From positions 558,001 through 622,000 of the forward strand of contig NZ_LT629702.1 in the NCBI RefSeq assembly GCF_900103345.1: 64,000 nt of DNA, written 5' to 3'. Shown here one piece after another: positions 24,339 to 34,207 of this stretch. Numbering within the stretch: position 1 is the first letter of the stretch; the number at the start of each line of letters is the position of its first letter. A program made the translations under genes and the position numbers. This DNA is from Pseudomonas azotoformans. GTDB lineage: Bacteria; Pseudomonadota; Gammaproteobacteria; Pseudomonadales; Pseudomonadaceae. Below the pieces are notes generated by a model. The model was not told where the DNA came from and searched no databases. It saw only the letters and a list, made by a program, of their open reading frames with translations.

Positions 24339-26033
24339 ATGCCAGCTGTTTTTCGACCTGCGCTGCTGGGGGTGGCGCTGTTTTCAGGTCCGCTTCTTGC
24401 CGCGCCGCCCGTGTCGCCCGGCGACCGCGAACTGGCCCGTGAGCGTCAGCAGCAAGTGTTGGAAGAGCAGCGTCGTCGCCTTGAAGACCTGCAGGGCCTG
24501 CCCGGCCAAATCGCTGTGCCAACGGCCCCCGCGCCGCTGGACGATGGTCAGTGCATCACCGTCACGCGTATCAACATTGAAGGCGCGACATTGCTGCCCG
24601 AAGGCCAGCGAGAGGCGCTGCTGCAACCCTGGCAGGGGCGTTGCCTGGGGGGGCCGCAACTCAACGCCGTGCTCAAAAGCCTCACCGACCACTACCTGCA
24701 TCGCGGCTATGTCACCACCCGTGCCTACCTGCCACAGCAGGACCTGAAACATGGCGAGCTGAACATCATCGTGGTCGAAGGGCGCCTTGAAGGGCTCGAC
24801 AGCTCATCGCTGGCCAGCCCGCTGGAGTCCGCCATGACCTTTCCCGGCACCGTAGGGGAGGTGCTCGACCTGCGCGAGCTGGAGCAATGGGTGGATCAGC
24901 TGTCGCGCTTGCCCTCGCGCCAGCCGCAACTTGAGGTGTTGCCGGGGCAGGCGGTGGGTGGCAGCCGCGTGACGCTTAAAGGTGAGCGTCGCGAACCCTG
25001 GCGTGTCTCGGCCAACCGCAATAACCATGGCGATGCCAGCACCGGTCGCCAGCAGGCCGGTATCGGCCTGGATTGGGACAGCCCCCTGGGCCTGGCGGAT
25101 CAATTGAACCTGCGGGCCAGCCGCGACACCGTCAGCGACCGCTGGCGCCATTCCCACAGCCAGAACCTGTTCTACAGCCTGCCGTATGGTTGGTGGACGT
25201 TCAATGTCAGCCACAGCCAAAGCTTCTATCGCACGCGCAACGACCTTTCCGGGTTTGCCTTCGCGCTGTCAGGCGAGACCTCCAGCCAGCAGTTGCGCGC
25301 CGAGCGCGTGCTGCACCGCGATAACCTGGGCAAGACGGCGTTCAGCTTTGGCCTGAGCCACCTGCGGACCCGCAACTACCTGGAAGACGCGTTGCTGCGC
25401 ACCTCCAGCCATCGCATCACGGAGCGTCAACTGGGCTTCAACCATGGCCGCCGCATCGGCAACGCCTTTCTCAACCTCGATGCCGGCTGGCAACAGGGCA
25501 TCGGCGCCCTGGACGCCCAGCGCGATCTCTCTACACAGCGCGGCGCGCCGACCTCGCGCTATCAGAAATACACCCTGACCCTCAGCTATTTGCAGGCCTT
25601 TCGCTGGCTGGGCCAGCACTGGAGTGTCGACAGCCTGGCCACCGGCCAGTACGCCGAAGACGAACTCTATGGGCCACAACGCCTGAGCGTCGGCGGCCTC
25701 GGTGCGGTGCGCGGGTTCCAGCAACAGAACCTGTCGGGCAATAGCGGCGGCTACTGGCGCAGCCAGGTGCGCTGGCGCCAACCGGTGGCCTGGGAGGCGC
25801 TGCGGCCCTGGGTGCACGAAGTGGGCGTGGGCTTTGGCTACGACGTCGGTGTGATCCGCCGTGGCCCGCACAACCCTGACGTCGCCGGGCGCCTTACCGG
25901 CCATGCCTGGGAACTCAGCGCACGCGGTTCTCACCTTGCGGCTTCGCTGGTGCTTGCCCGCTCCCTGGAGCGCCCGGCCATCGTTGAGCGCCGCGAACAC
26001 CCGATCTACGCCCGAATCGACCTGTTTTTCTGA
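24339..26033 (+). CDS. TpsB outer-membrane transporter of two-partner secretion (ShlB/FhaC/CdiB family)
   Basis: The protein has 564 residues. A signal peptide (1-22) is followed by an N-terminal helix rich in E-Q-R-R-R-L-E, then POTRA domains (~60-200, I-T-V-T-R-I-N-I-E-G-A-T-L-L-P). A C-terminal beta-barrel carries the loop-6 signature V-R-G-F at about residue 458. The final residues I-Y-A-R-I-D-L-F-F end in an aromatic, as usual for barrel proteins. ATG 24339 follows GGGTGAAGGG. It lies 22 bases before the tpsA gene and should export it. Confidence 0.94.
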   Translation: MPAVFRPALLGVALFSGPLLAAPPVSPGDRELARERQQQVLEEQRRRLEDLQGLPGQIAVPTAPAPLDDGQCITVTRINIEGATLLPEGQREALLQPWQGRCLGGPQLNAVLKSLTDHYLHRGYVTTRAYLPQQDLKHGELNIIVVEGRLEGLDSSSLASPLESAMTFPGTVGEVLDLRELEQWVDQLSRLPSRQPQLEVLPGQAVGGSRVTLKGERREPWRVSANRNNHGDASTGRQQAGIGLDWDSPLGLADQLNLRASRDTVSDRWRHSHSQNLFYSLPYGWWTFNVSHSQSFYRTRNDLSGFAFALSGETSSQQLRAERVLHRDNLGKTAFSFGLSHLRTRNYLEDALLRTSSHRITERQLGFNHGRRIGNAFLNLDAGWQQGIGALDAQRDLSTQRGAPTSRYQKYTLTLSYLQAFRWLGQHWSVDSLATGQYAEDELYGPQRLSVGGLGAVRGFQQQNLSGNSGGYWRSQVRWRQPVAWEALRPWVHEVGVGFGYDVGVIRRGPHNPDVAGRLTGHAWELSARGSHLAASLVLARSLERPAIVERREHPIYARIDLFF

Positions 26034-26055
26034 ATAACAACAAGGAACCTAGCCT

Positions 26056-29000
26056 ATGGACGTGCGCCGCCCGTTTTACCAGTGCCTGGCCCTGAGCCTC
26101 GCAGGCATCATCTTCCTCAACCCGATTGTCGCGGCCGCCGCAGAGCTGAGCGTGGACCCGGCCAGCCCCGGCACCAGCATCGGCCATGCGCCCAATGGCG
26201 TGCCGGTGGTGAATATCGCCGGGCCCAATGGCAGCGGGCTGTCCCATAACCTGTTCACCGACTACAACGTCGGCAGCAACGGGCTGATCCTTAATAACGC
26301 CACCCAGGCCACGCAAAACACCCAGCTCGGCGGTGTGATCCTCGGCAATCCAGGCCTGCAAGGGCGGCCTGCCAGCGTGATCCTCAACGAAGTCACCGGT
26401 GGCAACCGCAGCCACTTGGGGGGCTACACCGAAGTGGCGGGGCATGCCGCGCGGGTGATCGTCGCCAATCCTCACGGCATCACCTGCAACGGCTGCGGGT
26501 TTATCAATACGCCGCGCGCGACGCTGACCACCGGCAAGCCCGTGATCGAAGGTGGGCAGCTGGATCACTTTCGCGTAGACGGCGGTGATATAGCGGTGGA
26601 GGGCGCCGGGCTCAATGCCCGCAATGTCAGCCAGTTCGACCTGATCACGCGCACGGCCAAGCTCAACGCGCAATTGCATGCCGACCAGCTCAACATTATC
26701 ACCGGCCGTAACGATGTCAGCGCTGACACTTTGCAGGCCCGTGCCCATGCCGAGGATGGCCGCGACAAGCCGCAACTGGCCATCGATGCCAGCGCCCTCG
26801 GCGGCATGTACGCCGGGACGATTCGCCTGGTGGGCACTGAGCAGGGTGTTGGCGTAAGGCTGGCGGGCGATATGGCCAGCACCGCCGGCGACATCGTGAT
26901 CAATGCCAATGGCGGCCTGAGCCTGTCCCACACCACCAGCGTCGGCGCCCTCACGGCCAAGGCCGAGTCGATCGACTTGCAGGGCCCGACCTTTGCGATG
27001 GCTGATATCGACCTGCAGGCCCAGGGCGATCTGGTGGTGCGGCAGAGCCTGGCCAGCGCCGGGAATGTCAGCCTCGAAGGCAGTACGGTGAGCAACCAGG
27101 GCAAGGTCGTCAGCGGCATCCTGGAAGACCGGCGTATCGCGGGCAAACAGCTGAGTATCAAGGCCCAGCGCCTGGATAACCCGGGTGAACTCAATGCCAG
27201 TGGCCACCTGGAAATCGCCAGTGGCAGCCTCGATAACAGCGGCCAGATCGCCGCCGGCAGCGCCAGGATCGAAGCCCGCCAGGACCTGAAAAACACTGGC
27301 CAGGTGGTCTCCGCCGGCCAACTTGAAATTGCCGCCAGACAGGCCGTCAACCAAGCCGGGACGCTGCATGCCGAAGGCGATTTGAGCCTGGTCGCCGACA
27401 GCGTCGACAACAGCGGCAAGATCGTGGCGGCAGGCATTGCGCTGAGTATTGCGGCCGGCACGTTCACCAACGCGGGCGAACTGCTCGGCGACAACCACCT
27501 GCAACTGCGGGTCGACGGCGACCTGAACAACAGTGGCCTGATCGCCGCCAAAGGCGATGCCGACATCAGCGCATCAAACCTGACCCAAGACCACGGCCAG
27601 ATTCTCAGCGGCCAAGACATCCAACTGCGCGTGCGCGATGTACTGCATAACCTCGGCGTGCTCAGCGCAGCGCGGCATATGCAGATCAATGCGGCTCAAC
27701 TGAATAACCCCGGCACGCTCGGCAGCCAAGGCAACCTCCTGCTCACTGCCAACGTCACCAACACCGGCCTGCTGTTCAGCGGCGGCGACCTGCATGTGCG
27801 TGGCGAGCAGTTCAGCAACCTTGAAGGCGACCTCTACAGCGTCGGTGATTTCAGTTTCGCCGGCACGCGCTTCAGCAACCTCTCCGGCAGTGTGGAAACC
27901 GAAGGCAACCTGCACATCCACGCCCGCGAGTTGGAAAACGCCCGCACCCACCTTGTCCTCGAACGTGAACTGGTCGGCGGCAGCATCCAGTGGGTCTGCG
28001 GCCAGCACTGCGACGGCGACGACAGCTTCAAGCGTGGGACCATCTACATCAGCGAAACCTGGCGCGAAACCGCCGCGCCCAACTCCACCAAGGCGGCGCG
28101 ACTGGTGGCCGGCAAAGACCTGCGTATCGACGCGCAGACCCTGGAAAACCGCTACAGCCTGCTCGCCGCCAATGGCGACCTGCACCTTTCCGCCAACCGT
28201 CTTGTCAACCAGGGCGCGGCCTCCCAGACCGGCATTTCCAGCACCATCATCGGCACGCCTGGCCGCATCGACAAAGCCCTGTGGGACCAGATGGAGTTCC
28301 ACGACCTGCCGGCCTTCAATAACGCACCGTTCGACCCCGTACGTTTTGCCGAACTCAAGGCCCGCTCGACCGGAGAGGGGTTCAGCAACCCCGGCACCCT
28401 CACCACCTGGCGCGAGGATGGCCGCGAAGTCTATGCCGCCACCCTGCAAGCCGGCGGCAGCCTCAACCTGCAGGCCAGCGAGTACCTACAAAACGGCACC
28501 CTGCGGGAAAACACCCTGGCGCAACTGACCGGCGACATTGGCCACAACCCCAACGACCTCGAACTGAGCCCGGATCGCCTCAGCGATGACCTGACCCAAC
28601 CGCCGGAATTCCAACTCCCCAGCGGTAAATACGGGCTGTTTATCCCCAGCAAGAATCCGGGCAGCCCCTACCTGATTGAAACCAATCCCCTGTTCACCCA
28701 CCTGGCCAACTTCCTCAGTTCCCAGTACTTGCTCGACAAGATCGGCTACAGCAGCGACGAAGCCTGGCGGCGCCTGGGCGACGGCTACTACGAAAGCCGC
28801 CTGATCCGTGACGCCGTGCTGGCGAAGACCGGGCAACGCTTACTCGCCGGACTGCAGAGCGACGAGGAACAGTTCCGCTACCTGATGGACAACGGTCTCA
28901 GCGCCCGTGACAGCCTGCAATTGAGCGTCGGCGTTGGCCTTACCGCGCAGCAGGTGGCGGCCCTGACCCACGACATCGTGTGGATGGAAAAACGCCAGGT

Positions 29001-32000
29001 GCAGGGTGAAGACGTGCTGGTGCCGGTGCTGTACCTGGCGACGGTCGATGCCAATAACCTGCGCGGGGGCAGCCTGGTGCAAGGCCGGGATATCAACCTG
29101 GTCAGCGGTGGCGACATCGTCAGTGTCGGCACCTTGAAAGCGGCACGGGAGCTGACCGCCATCACCGATGGCCGCCTGCTCAATGGCGGTACGCTCAGCG
29201 CCGGTGAACGCATCAGCCTGCTGGCCACCGACAGTATCCGCAACGCGATGGCCGGCGAGATCCGTGGCAGCCATATCGAACTTACCAGCGTCACCGGCGA
29301 CATCGTCAACGAGCGCACCGCCCAGGCCAAGCATCAGGGCGACGGCACCCTTGTCACCCATCTCGACCAGGCGGGCCAGATCAGCGCCGCACAGCACCTC
29401 ACGCTCAACGCCGGGCGCGACATCACCAACCGCGGCGACATCAACAGCGCTGGCGATGCCAGCCTGAGCGCCGGGCGCGACATCAACCTCATCGCTGTCA
29501 CCGACACCCAACAGGTACGCACCACGGAAAACGGCGGCCACCGGGTCAGCCAACACAGCCGCACCGAACAGCTTGGCGCCAACCTCAACGCCGCCGGCAG
29601 CCTGAGCCTGCACGCCGGGCGCGACATCACCCTATTGGCCAGCCAAGCCAGCGCCGGCAAAGACCTGAACGTCGCCGCCGGTGGCAACCTTCACCTGTTG
29701 GCCGCCGCCAACGACACCGATCACGCGGTCAACAGCAAACGCGGCGGCGCCAAGGTGCATGAGCAAACCACCCAAGTGCGTCACGTGGGCAGCCAGCTCA
29801 CCGCCGGCGGCCAACTGAGCGCCAGCGCGGGGCAAGACATCGTGCTGCACGCCAGCCAGGTCAACAGCGCCAAGGACGCGTATCTGGTGGCGGGTGGGCA
29901 GTTGCAACTGCTGAGTGCCAATGACAGCGACTACAGCCTGTATGACTACAAGAGAAAAGGCAGCTTCGGCGCCCTCAAGACCCAACGCGACGAAGTCACC
30001 GACGTGCGTGCGGTGGGCAGCCAGATCACCACAGGCGGCAACCTCGACCTGATCAGCGGCGGCGATCAGTTGTATCAAGGAGCAAGGCTGGAAAGTGCGG
30101 CGGATATCGCCATCACCAGTGGTGGGGCGGTGACCTTCGAAGCAGTGAAAGACCTGCATCAGGAGAGCCACGAGAAGACCAACAACAACGCATTCTGGGT
30201 GGCATCCAAGGGCAAGGGCAGCACTGACGAAACGCTGCGCCAGAGCCAGTTGGTTGCCGGGGGCACCATTGCGATCCAGGCCGTCGACGGTTTGCAGATC
30301 GACATCAAGCAGGTCAATCAGCAGAGCGTCAGCCAGTCGATTGATGCGATGGTCAAGGCCGACCCGCAATTGGCTTGGCTCAAGGATGCAGAACAGCGCG
30401 GGGATGTGGACTGGCGCCAGGTCAGGGAGGTCCACGACAGCTTCAAGTACAGCCACTCCGGGCTGGGGCCGGCCTCGCAACTGATCATTGCCATCGTGAT
30501 GTCGGCGGTCATCGGGCCCATGGCGACGGCCGCAGCAGGCGGCGGTGTCGGCGGCGCCATGGTGGGTGCGGTTGCGACCGGCGCCTCGACCAATGCCAGT
30601 GTCAGCGTGGTCAACAACCGGGGCAATCTCGGTGCAGTGTTCAAAGACGTGACGTCGTCCGATGCCCTGAAGGGCTACGGGGTTTCGGCGATCACTGCCG
30701 GCCTGACGGTGGGTTACTTCGACCCGTGGACCGGAGCGCAGACCAATACCACCATCAGCAAAGTGGCCACCTCCGGCTCGCTGGGCACCTGGAGCGGCGT
30801 CGGCCAATTCGCGGCCAACCAGGCGCTGCAGAACGGCACCTCTGTGTTGCTGAACAAAGCCCTGGGGCAGGGCGGCAGTGTCAGTGACGCGCTGAAAAAT
30901 GCCTTGTTCAACACCTTGGCGGCGGCCAGTTTCAACCTGGTAGGGGACTACACGAAAAACGTCCTGGCGGACGGCTCGTTACCCAAGGTGGCGATCCACG
31001 CCATGGTCGGTGGCTTGCTGGCAGAAGCCACCGGCGGCGACTTCAAGACCGGCGCATTGGCGGCGGCGGCAAGCGAAGCACTGGTTGGCCACCTGGATAC
31101 GTTGGTCAAAGGCAACGACACCCTGCTCACCATGAGTTCGCAGATCGTCGGCGTACTGGCGGCTGCGGCACAAAGCGACACCGACGCCGCCAAGCTGGAG
31201 ACCGGCAGCTGGGTGGCGAAGAACGCCACGCAATACAACTACCTGTCACACAACCAACTGGAACGGGCCGCCAAACAGATAGCCCGATGCACCGACGCCT
31301 CCTGTATCCAGGACGCCACGCGCAAATTCCAGGAACTGAGCCTCCAGCAGGACATTGACGCCATCGTCAGCTGCCAGGCCGACCCCAGCTCCTGCGCGGC
31401 AAGCTCCAAAGAAGTCGCCAACACCATGGCGAACCTCAACGCCATCCGCGACATCGCCGACTACGCCTCGCCCGACGCCCGGGAGGCGGTACAGAGCCTG
31501 ATCAACGGCAATTACGAATTTCAGGAAATGCTGGCGACCGCCACGACCGAGCACTCGGTGGGCGCGATGGTCGAGTCGCTCAAGTCGAAGTGGGCACTGA
31601 GCGATGCTCAGGCGCAGGACATTGCGCACAACCTGAAGATCGCGCTGGCGGTTGGGGTGGGGACTGCGGCGGGGGTGGTGGCTTATAGGCGGGCTGTGGC
31701 GGGTGGGGTAAAAGGCGCGACTAGCAACAACTCTATTCCTCGCAACGCAAATAATCTTGTCGGAGGTCCGCTTGAAAATGCTACTCAGATTAGCGGCCGC
31801 TTTAAGCTAGACGGCGGCCCCGCGAATGGAGCTTTGTATCGGGCCGATAATCAAGGAAATATTACGAGCTACGCCGTCTATGATTCAGCTGGGATGATTA
31901 TTAAGCGGGTCGATGTTAGAGGTGCTGCTCATGCTAATGTATCGACACCACATGTAATAGAATATGGTAGAAATACGCTTCCGGACGGAACAGTAAGAGT

Positions 32001-32058
32001 TCAGTCGCCTTCTACTAAACTGGCTCCGCGGCCTACCAATTCAGATGAGATTCCATAA
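26056..32058 (+). CDS. TpsA exoprotein, CdiA/FHA-like contact-dependent toxin carrier
   Basis: The protein has 2000 residues. Signal peptide 1-~28; two-partner secretion domain ~30-290 with N-V-G-S-N-G-L-I-L-N-N and N-P-H-G-I-T-C-N-G-C-G-F-I-N-T. Long FHA-type repeats follow (N-x-G-x-I/L units to ~1400). A DUF637-like pretoxin region lies at ~1430-1640 (S-H-S-G-L-G-P-A-S-Q-L-I-I-A-I-V-M). Residues from ~1886 are a variable tip in AT-richer DNA: F-K-L-D-G-G-P-A-N-G-A-L-Y-R-A-D and S-T-K-L-A-P-R-P-T resemble polymorphic toxin type 24. The stop overlaps the immunity gene by one base. Confidence 0.92.
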   Translation: MDVRRPFYQCLALSLAGIIFLNPIVAAAAELSVDPASPGTSIGHAPNGVPVVNIAGPNGSGLSHNLFTDYNVGSNGLILNNATQATQNTQLGGVILGNPGLQGRPASVILNEVTGGNRSHLGGYTEVAGHAARVIVANPHGITCNGCGFINTPRATLTTGKPVIEGGQLDHFRVDGGDIAVEGAGLNARNVSQFDLITRTAKLNAQLHADQLNIITGRNDVSADTLQARAHAEDGRDKPQLAIDASALGGMYAGTIRLVGTEQGVGVRLAGDMASTAGDIVINANGGLSLSHTTSVGALTAKAESIDLQGPTFAMADIDLQAQGDLVVRQSLASAGNVSLEGSTVSNQGKVVSGILEDRRIAGKQLSIKAQRLDNPGELNASGHLEIASGSLDNSGQIAAGSARIEARQDLKNTGQVVSAGQLEIAARQAVNQAGTLHAEGDLSLVADSVDNSGKIVAAGIALSIAAGTFTNAGELLGDNHLQLRVDGDLNNSGLIAAKGDADISASNLTQDHGQILSGQDIQLRVRDVLHNLGVLSAARHMQINAAQLNNPGTLGSQGNLLLTANVTNTGLLFSGGDLHVRGEQFSNLEGDLYSVGDFSFAGTRFSNLSGSVETEGNLHIHARELENARTHLVLERELVGGSIQWVCGQHCDGDDSFKRGTIYISETWRETAAPNSTKAARLVAGKDLRIDAQTLENRYSLLAANGDLHLSANRLVNQGAASQTGISSTIIGTPGRIDKALWDQMEFHDLPAFNNAPFDPVRFAELKARSTGEGFSNPGTLTTWREDGREVYAATLQAGGSLNLQASEYLQNGTLRENTLAQLTGDIGHNPNDLELSPDRLSDDLTQPPEFQLPSGKYGLFIPSKNPGSPYLIETNPLFTHLANFLSSQYLLDKIGYSSDEAWRRLGDGYYESRLIRDAVLAKTGQRLLAGLQSDEEQFRYLMDNGLSARDSLQLSVGVGLTAQQVAALTHDIVWMEKRQVQGEDVLVPVLYLATVDANNLRGGSLVQGRDINLVSGGDIVSVGTLKAARELTAITDGRLLNGGTLSAGERISLLATDSIRNAMAGEIRGSHIELTSVTGDIVNERTAQAKHQGDGTLVTHLDQAGQISAAQHLTLNAGRDITNRGDINSAGDASLSAGRDINLIAVTDTQQVRTTENGGHRVSQHSRTEQLGANLNAAGSLSLHAGRDITLLASQASAGKDLNVAAGGNLHLLAAANDTDHAVNSKRGGAKVHEQTTQVRHVGSQLTAGGQLSASAGQDIVLHASQVNSAKDAYLVAGGQLQLLSANDSDYSLYDYKRKGSFGALKTQRDEVTDVRAVGSQITTGGNLDLISGGDQLYQGARLESAADIAITSGGAVTFEAVKDLHQESHEKTNNNAFWVASKGKGSTDETLRQSQLVAGGTIAIQAVDGLQIDIKQVNQQSVSQSIDAMVKADPQLAWLKDAEQRGDVDWRQVREVHDSFKYSHSGLGPASQLIIAIVMSAVIGPMATAAAGGGVGGAMVGAVATGASTNASVSVVNNRGNLGAVFKDVTSSDALKGYGVSAITAGLTVGYFDPWTGAQTNTTISKVATSGSLGTWSGVGQFAANQALQNGTSVLLNKALGQGGSVSDALKNALFNTLAAASFNLVGDYTKNVLADGSLPKVAIHAMVGGLLAEATGGDFKTGALAAAASEALVGHLDTLVKGNDTLLTMSSQIVGVLAAAAQSDTDAAKLETGSWVAKNATQYNYLSHNQLERAAKQIARCTDASCIQDATRKFQELSLQQDIDAIVSCQADPSSCAASSKEVANTMANLNAIRDIADYASPDAREAVQSLINGNYEFQEMLATATTEHSVGAMVESLKSKWALSDAQAQDIAHNLKIALAVGVGTAAGVVAYRRAVAGGVKGATSNNSIPRNANNLVGGPLENATQISGRFKLDGGPANGALYRADNQGNITSYAVYDSAGMIIKRVDVRGAAHANVSTPHVIEYGRNTLPDGTVRVQSPSTKLAPRPTNSDEIP
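30850..31708 (+). repeat. Parent copy of an 859-bp tpsA segment duplicated at 35735
   Basis: This part of tpsA, from L-N-K-A-L-G-Q to R-A-V-A-G-G, recurs at 35735-36593 with the same length and only scattered base changes. Its first 102 bases also recur at 32584-32685. The right edge is exactly where the toxin tip begins to differ. Confidence 0.95.
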
Positions 32059-32552
32059 TGAAAGTAAATACGCTTGGGCAATTTAGCGGTTTGAGTCGAT
32101 ACGAGCTATGGGCGTCAAGCTGGGCTGAGAGAGATAATATTGATATATTTTCTTATATGAGCGCTATTTGTAAGCCTGAAGACTGTCTGCTATTTTGCAG
32201 GCTGTTGTTTCCTGATTTTTTTATCAGCCAAGGTGCGATTTTTTTAAATGCTAAATATGATCATGAGGTTTTTTTGGTATGGTTAAAAAAGCTTGATGGG
32301 GATATTTCTGCAGTTGAAAAAATAATGAACCATACTCACATGTACGATGTTTTTTCAGGCTGTACGGATGAAGTTGATGATGTCGTTTTTGAGCAGCTAG
32401 CTGACACTATTGCTTTTTCATGGCGGCTAGTTTTAAAGGACAAATTTCCAGGATGTAATTTTTCTGTAGAGGTTTCGAATTCAGATCAGGATTACGGGCC
32501 TACTGTTACTTTTTATCAATCTATCGGCTATGGCGAGAAAAGGGATAGGTAA
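32058..32552 (+). CDS. Probable immunity protein for the TpsA toxin tip
   Basis: The protein has 164 residues, is AT-rich and shares one base with the tpsA stop. It has no signal peptide and is acidic and aromatic-rich, as many cytoplasmic immunity proteins are. I recognise no family. Assignment rests on position directly after the toxin tip and on the shift in base composition with it. Confidence 0.75.
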   Translation: MKVNTLGQFSGLSRYELWASSWAERDNIDIFSYMSAICKPEDCLLFCRLLFPDFFISQGAIFLNAKYDHEVFLVWLKKLDGDISAVEKIMNHTHMYDVFSGCTDEVDDVVFEQLADTIAFSWRLVLKDKFPGCNFSVEVSNSDQDYGPTVTFYQSIGYGEKRDR

Positions 32553-32558
32553 ACGTAG

Positions 32559-32583
32559 GTAAACGGGGTCAGACCCTGAGGGA
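32559..32583 (+). repeat. Cassette-boundary motif, copy A
   Basis: GTAAAC followed by GGGGTCAGACCCTGAGGGA. It is joined directly to a 102-base fragment of tpsA. Identical to copy C at 35710. It starts with an in-frame TAA relative to the tpsA fragment, which blocks read-through from upstream. Confidence 0.9.
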
Positions 32584-32685
32584 CTGAACAAAGCCCTGAG
32601 GCAGGGCGGCAGTGTCAGTGACGCGCTGAAAAATGCCTTGTTCAACACCTTGGCGGCGGCCAGTTTCAACCTGGTAGGGGACTAC
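32584..32685 (+). repeat. 102-bp fragment of tpsA (displaced copy)
   Basis: Matches 30850-30951 in length with about one visible change (ctgaggcag for ctggggcag). The frame runs on into R-F-G-D-C-G and stops at 32739, out of frame with the deaminase toxin that follows. Confidence 0.9.
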
Positions 32686-32755
32686 AGATTCGGAGACTGC
32701 GGTATTAACCGAAAAAAATGTTATCGAAGGAACGGCTAAGGGCGCTGCACCAAAA

Positions 32756-33163
32756 GTGGCGGCAGAGGGAAAGGTAGGAGGTCAGACCTTCCAAGACGTC
32801 AATCAAACCGCTCATCCACTCAACGAGGCGGACCCGAAAATACCTTCGTTGATCACGGATAGGATTGCAGATAAAGCCGCTAAGAATCCTGGAAAACTTT
32901 ATCCAAACGGAAATATGAAAGATGCCCACGCTGAAATCGGTGTGATCCAGCAAGCATATAGCTCCGGTAAAACTGCCGGAGCGGACATGTCTATGACAGT
33001 CGCAGGGAAAGATGTTTGCGGATTCTGCAAATGTGACATAGCTGCTGCCGCAGAAAAGGCTGAGTTGAAATCTTTAACCGTAAGAGCTATAGATGATAAA
33101 ACAGGACTTCCGAAAAGCTATTACTGGGAGTCAGGTATGAAGTCTATTAAGGAGAAAAAATAG
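32756..33163 (+). CDS. Displaced deaminase toxin domain (orphan toxin tip)
   Basis: The frame is open from 32678; GTG 32756 is the first possible start and gives 135 residues. The zinc deaminase site is visible: D-A-H-A-E-I-G-V-I-Q-Q (His58-Ala-Glu60) and V-C-G-F-C-K (Cys88, Cys91). This H-x-E...C-x-x-C pattern with the surrounding blocks resembles the polymorphic-toxin deaminases of the BURPS668_1122 type, which edit cytosine in nucleic acid. No ribosome site precedes GTG. The 102-bp tpsA fragment upstream is in another frame, so the tip is silent unless recombined. Confidence 0.85.
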   Translation: MAAEGKVGGQTFQDVNQTAHPLNEADPKIPSLITDRIADKAAKNPGKLYPNGNMKDAHAEIGVIQQAYSSGKTAGADMSMTVAGKDVCGFCKCDIAAAAEKAELKSLTVRAIDDKTGLPKSYYWESGMKSIKEKK

Positions 33164-33565
33164 ATGATCATCGGAGGGTATACCCTTAGTCCTGAGTATG
33201 GCAGATCGCAAATCCCTCTAATTGCTCAGCCGACCATGGAAGAGGTAAGGTCCATTATATTTGAATATAGTAAAGTCGACGGCGTCGTTTCGTTGTCTAT
33301 TTCCCCGGCACCTGAAGCCGGACCTTACGAAATCAATCTTTATGCTGATTCCGGAAATTATATTCTGATGCTGAACCAATACGTTGATGATGGTGAGCAT
33401 GTTGTGCGTACTCTTAATAATACGTCGGCTGGAGCAAAGTTGGTTGATGTTTTGGGCGATTACTATCCGGCGAGTGTTGTCACAAGAAATATAGATATCG
33501 TTATTTCTTGTTTTCAAGAATTTTTGAGGTCCGGTGATGTAAGCTTTGCAGTGTTGAATGCTTAA
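33164..33565 (+). CDS. Immunity protein for the deaminase toxin (Imm1-like)
   Basis: The protein has 133 residues and starts at the base after the toxin stop, with AAGGAG upstream. M-I-I-G-G-Y-x-L-x-P-E-Y-G and the pattern of short strands resemble the Imm1 family, commonly paired with deaminase toxins. The gene keeps its own ribosome site and start, so it can be made even though the toxin is headless. Confidence 0.75.
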   Translation: MIIGGYTLSPEYGRSQIPLIAQPTMEEVRSIIFEYSKVDGVVSLSISPAPEAGPYEINLYADSGNYILMLNQYVDDGEHVVRTLNNTSAGAKLVDVLGDYYPASVVTRNIDIVISCFQEFLRSGDVSFAVLNA

Positions 33566-33859
33566 AAAGTTTTGCTGCTAGCCTAGGACCTGAAAAGATA
33601 GGGGGCAGGCCACGGTTTTGCGATTTTTAGAGTTCAGCAGAATTGCTCTTTTAAAATATGATTTATTTTTTGTACTTATTCGATTTTGTTGGCCTAGTGA
33701 TGGGCGGCTAAGCTGTAAGCTCTTATTTATTTGGGGATTTATATGGTTCGCCGTCCTAGGGTTATACTGCCGTATATCTCGTTGCACATTATTGGGAAAT
33801 AGGGGGCGGACCACGATTAGTGCGCCCGATTAGTGCGCCAATGTATATTGGTGGTCTGA
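33566..33859. other. Non-coding stretch with repeat-element remnants
   Basis: No credible gene. AGGGGGCAGGCCACG (33599) and AGGGGGCGGACCACG (33801) are near-identical direct copies about 200 bases apart, and 33852-33864 (TGGTCTGACCCCG) is an inverted, degenerate copy of the boundary motif. These look like ends of a small decayed element. Confidence 0.5.
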
Positions 33860-34207
33860 CCCCGATTTCCCTTTAGTGAGGAAGGGCAAAAGGTATACTC
33901 AGAGCTGGCGGGCACACCGATCAAGACAGTTGATGACTTAGCCGGCGCTTTGAGGGCTGGGACAATTAAGCCGAATCAGCTTCCCGTTGATTATGTAGAT
34001 ATGAAGGGGACTCGCCTTATTTTGAATACGCGAACTTCTACCGCGCTTGAGCAGGCAGCTATCCCTCGAAGTGAGTGGTTCGGGCGAAATCAGACAGGTG
34101 TTGAGGCTTATCCAGGTAAGACATTCAATGATTTGGCAGCAGATCAGTTAAAAAATAACAAATTGCCGCCGACAGGCGCAGAACAATTAAAGTCGGTGCG
34201 TCCATGA
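33860..34207 (+). pseudogene. Headless toxin-tip remnant
   Basis: The frame opens after TGA 33857-33859 and encodes about 115 residues without a start codon of good context. The segment from V-Y-S-E-L-A-G-T-P-I-K-T to L-K-S-V-R-P has the look of a polymorphic toxin C-terminus (V-D-Y-V-D-M-K-G-T-R-L-I-L-N-T-R-T-S-T-A-L). I know of no certain family. It overlaps the next gene by four bases (ATGA), as toxin-immunity pairs do. Confidence 0.65.

Noticed and set aside
25915..27504. 529-aa minus-strand frame over tpsB/tpsA
   Set aside because: Antisense shadow across two well-supported plus-strand genes.
33578..33833. Two short overlapping frames (plus and minus) in the toxin archive
   Set aside because: No ribosome site, no family; they cover decayed repeat ends.
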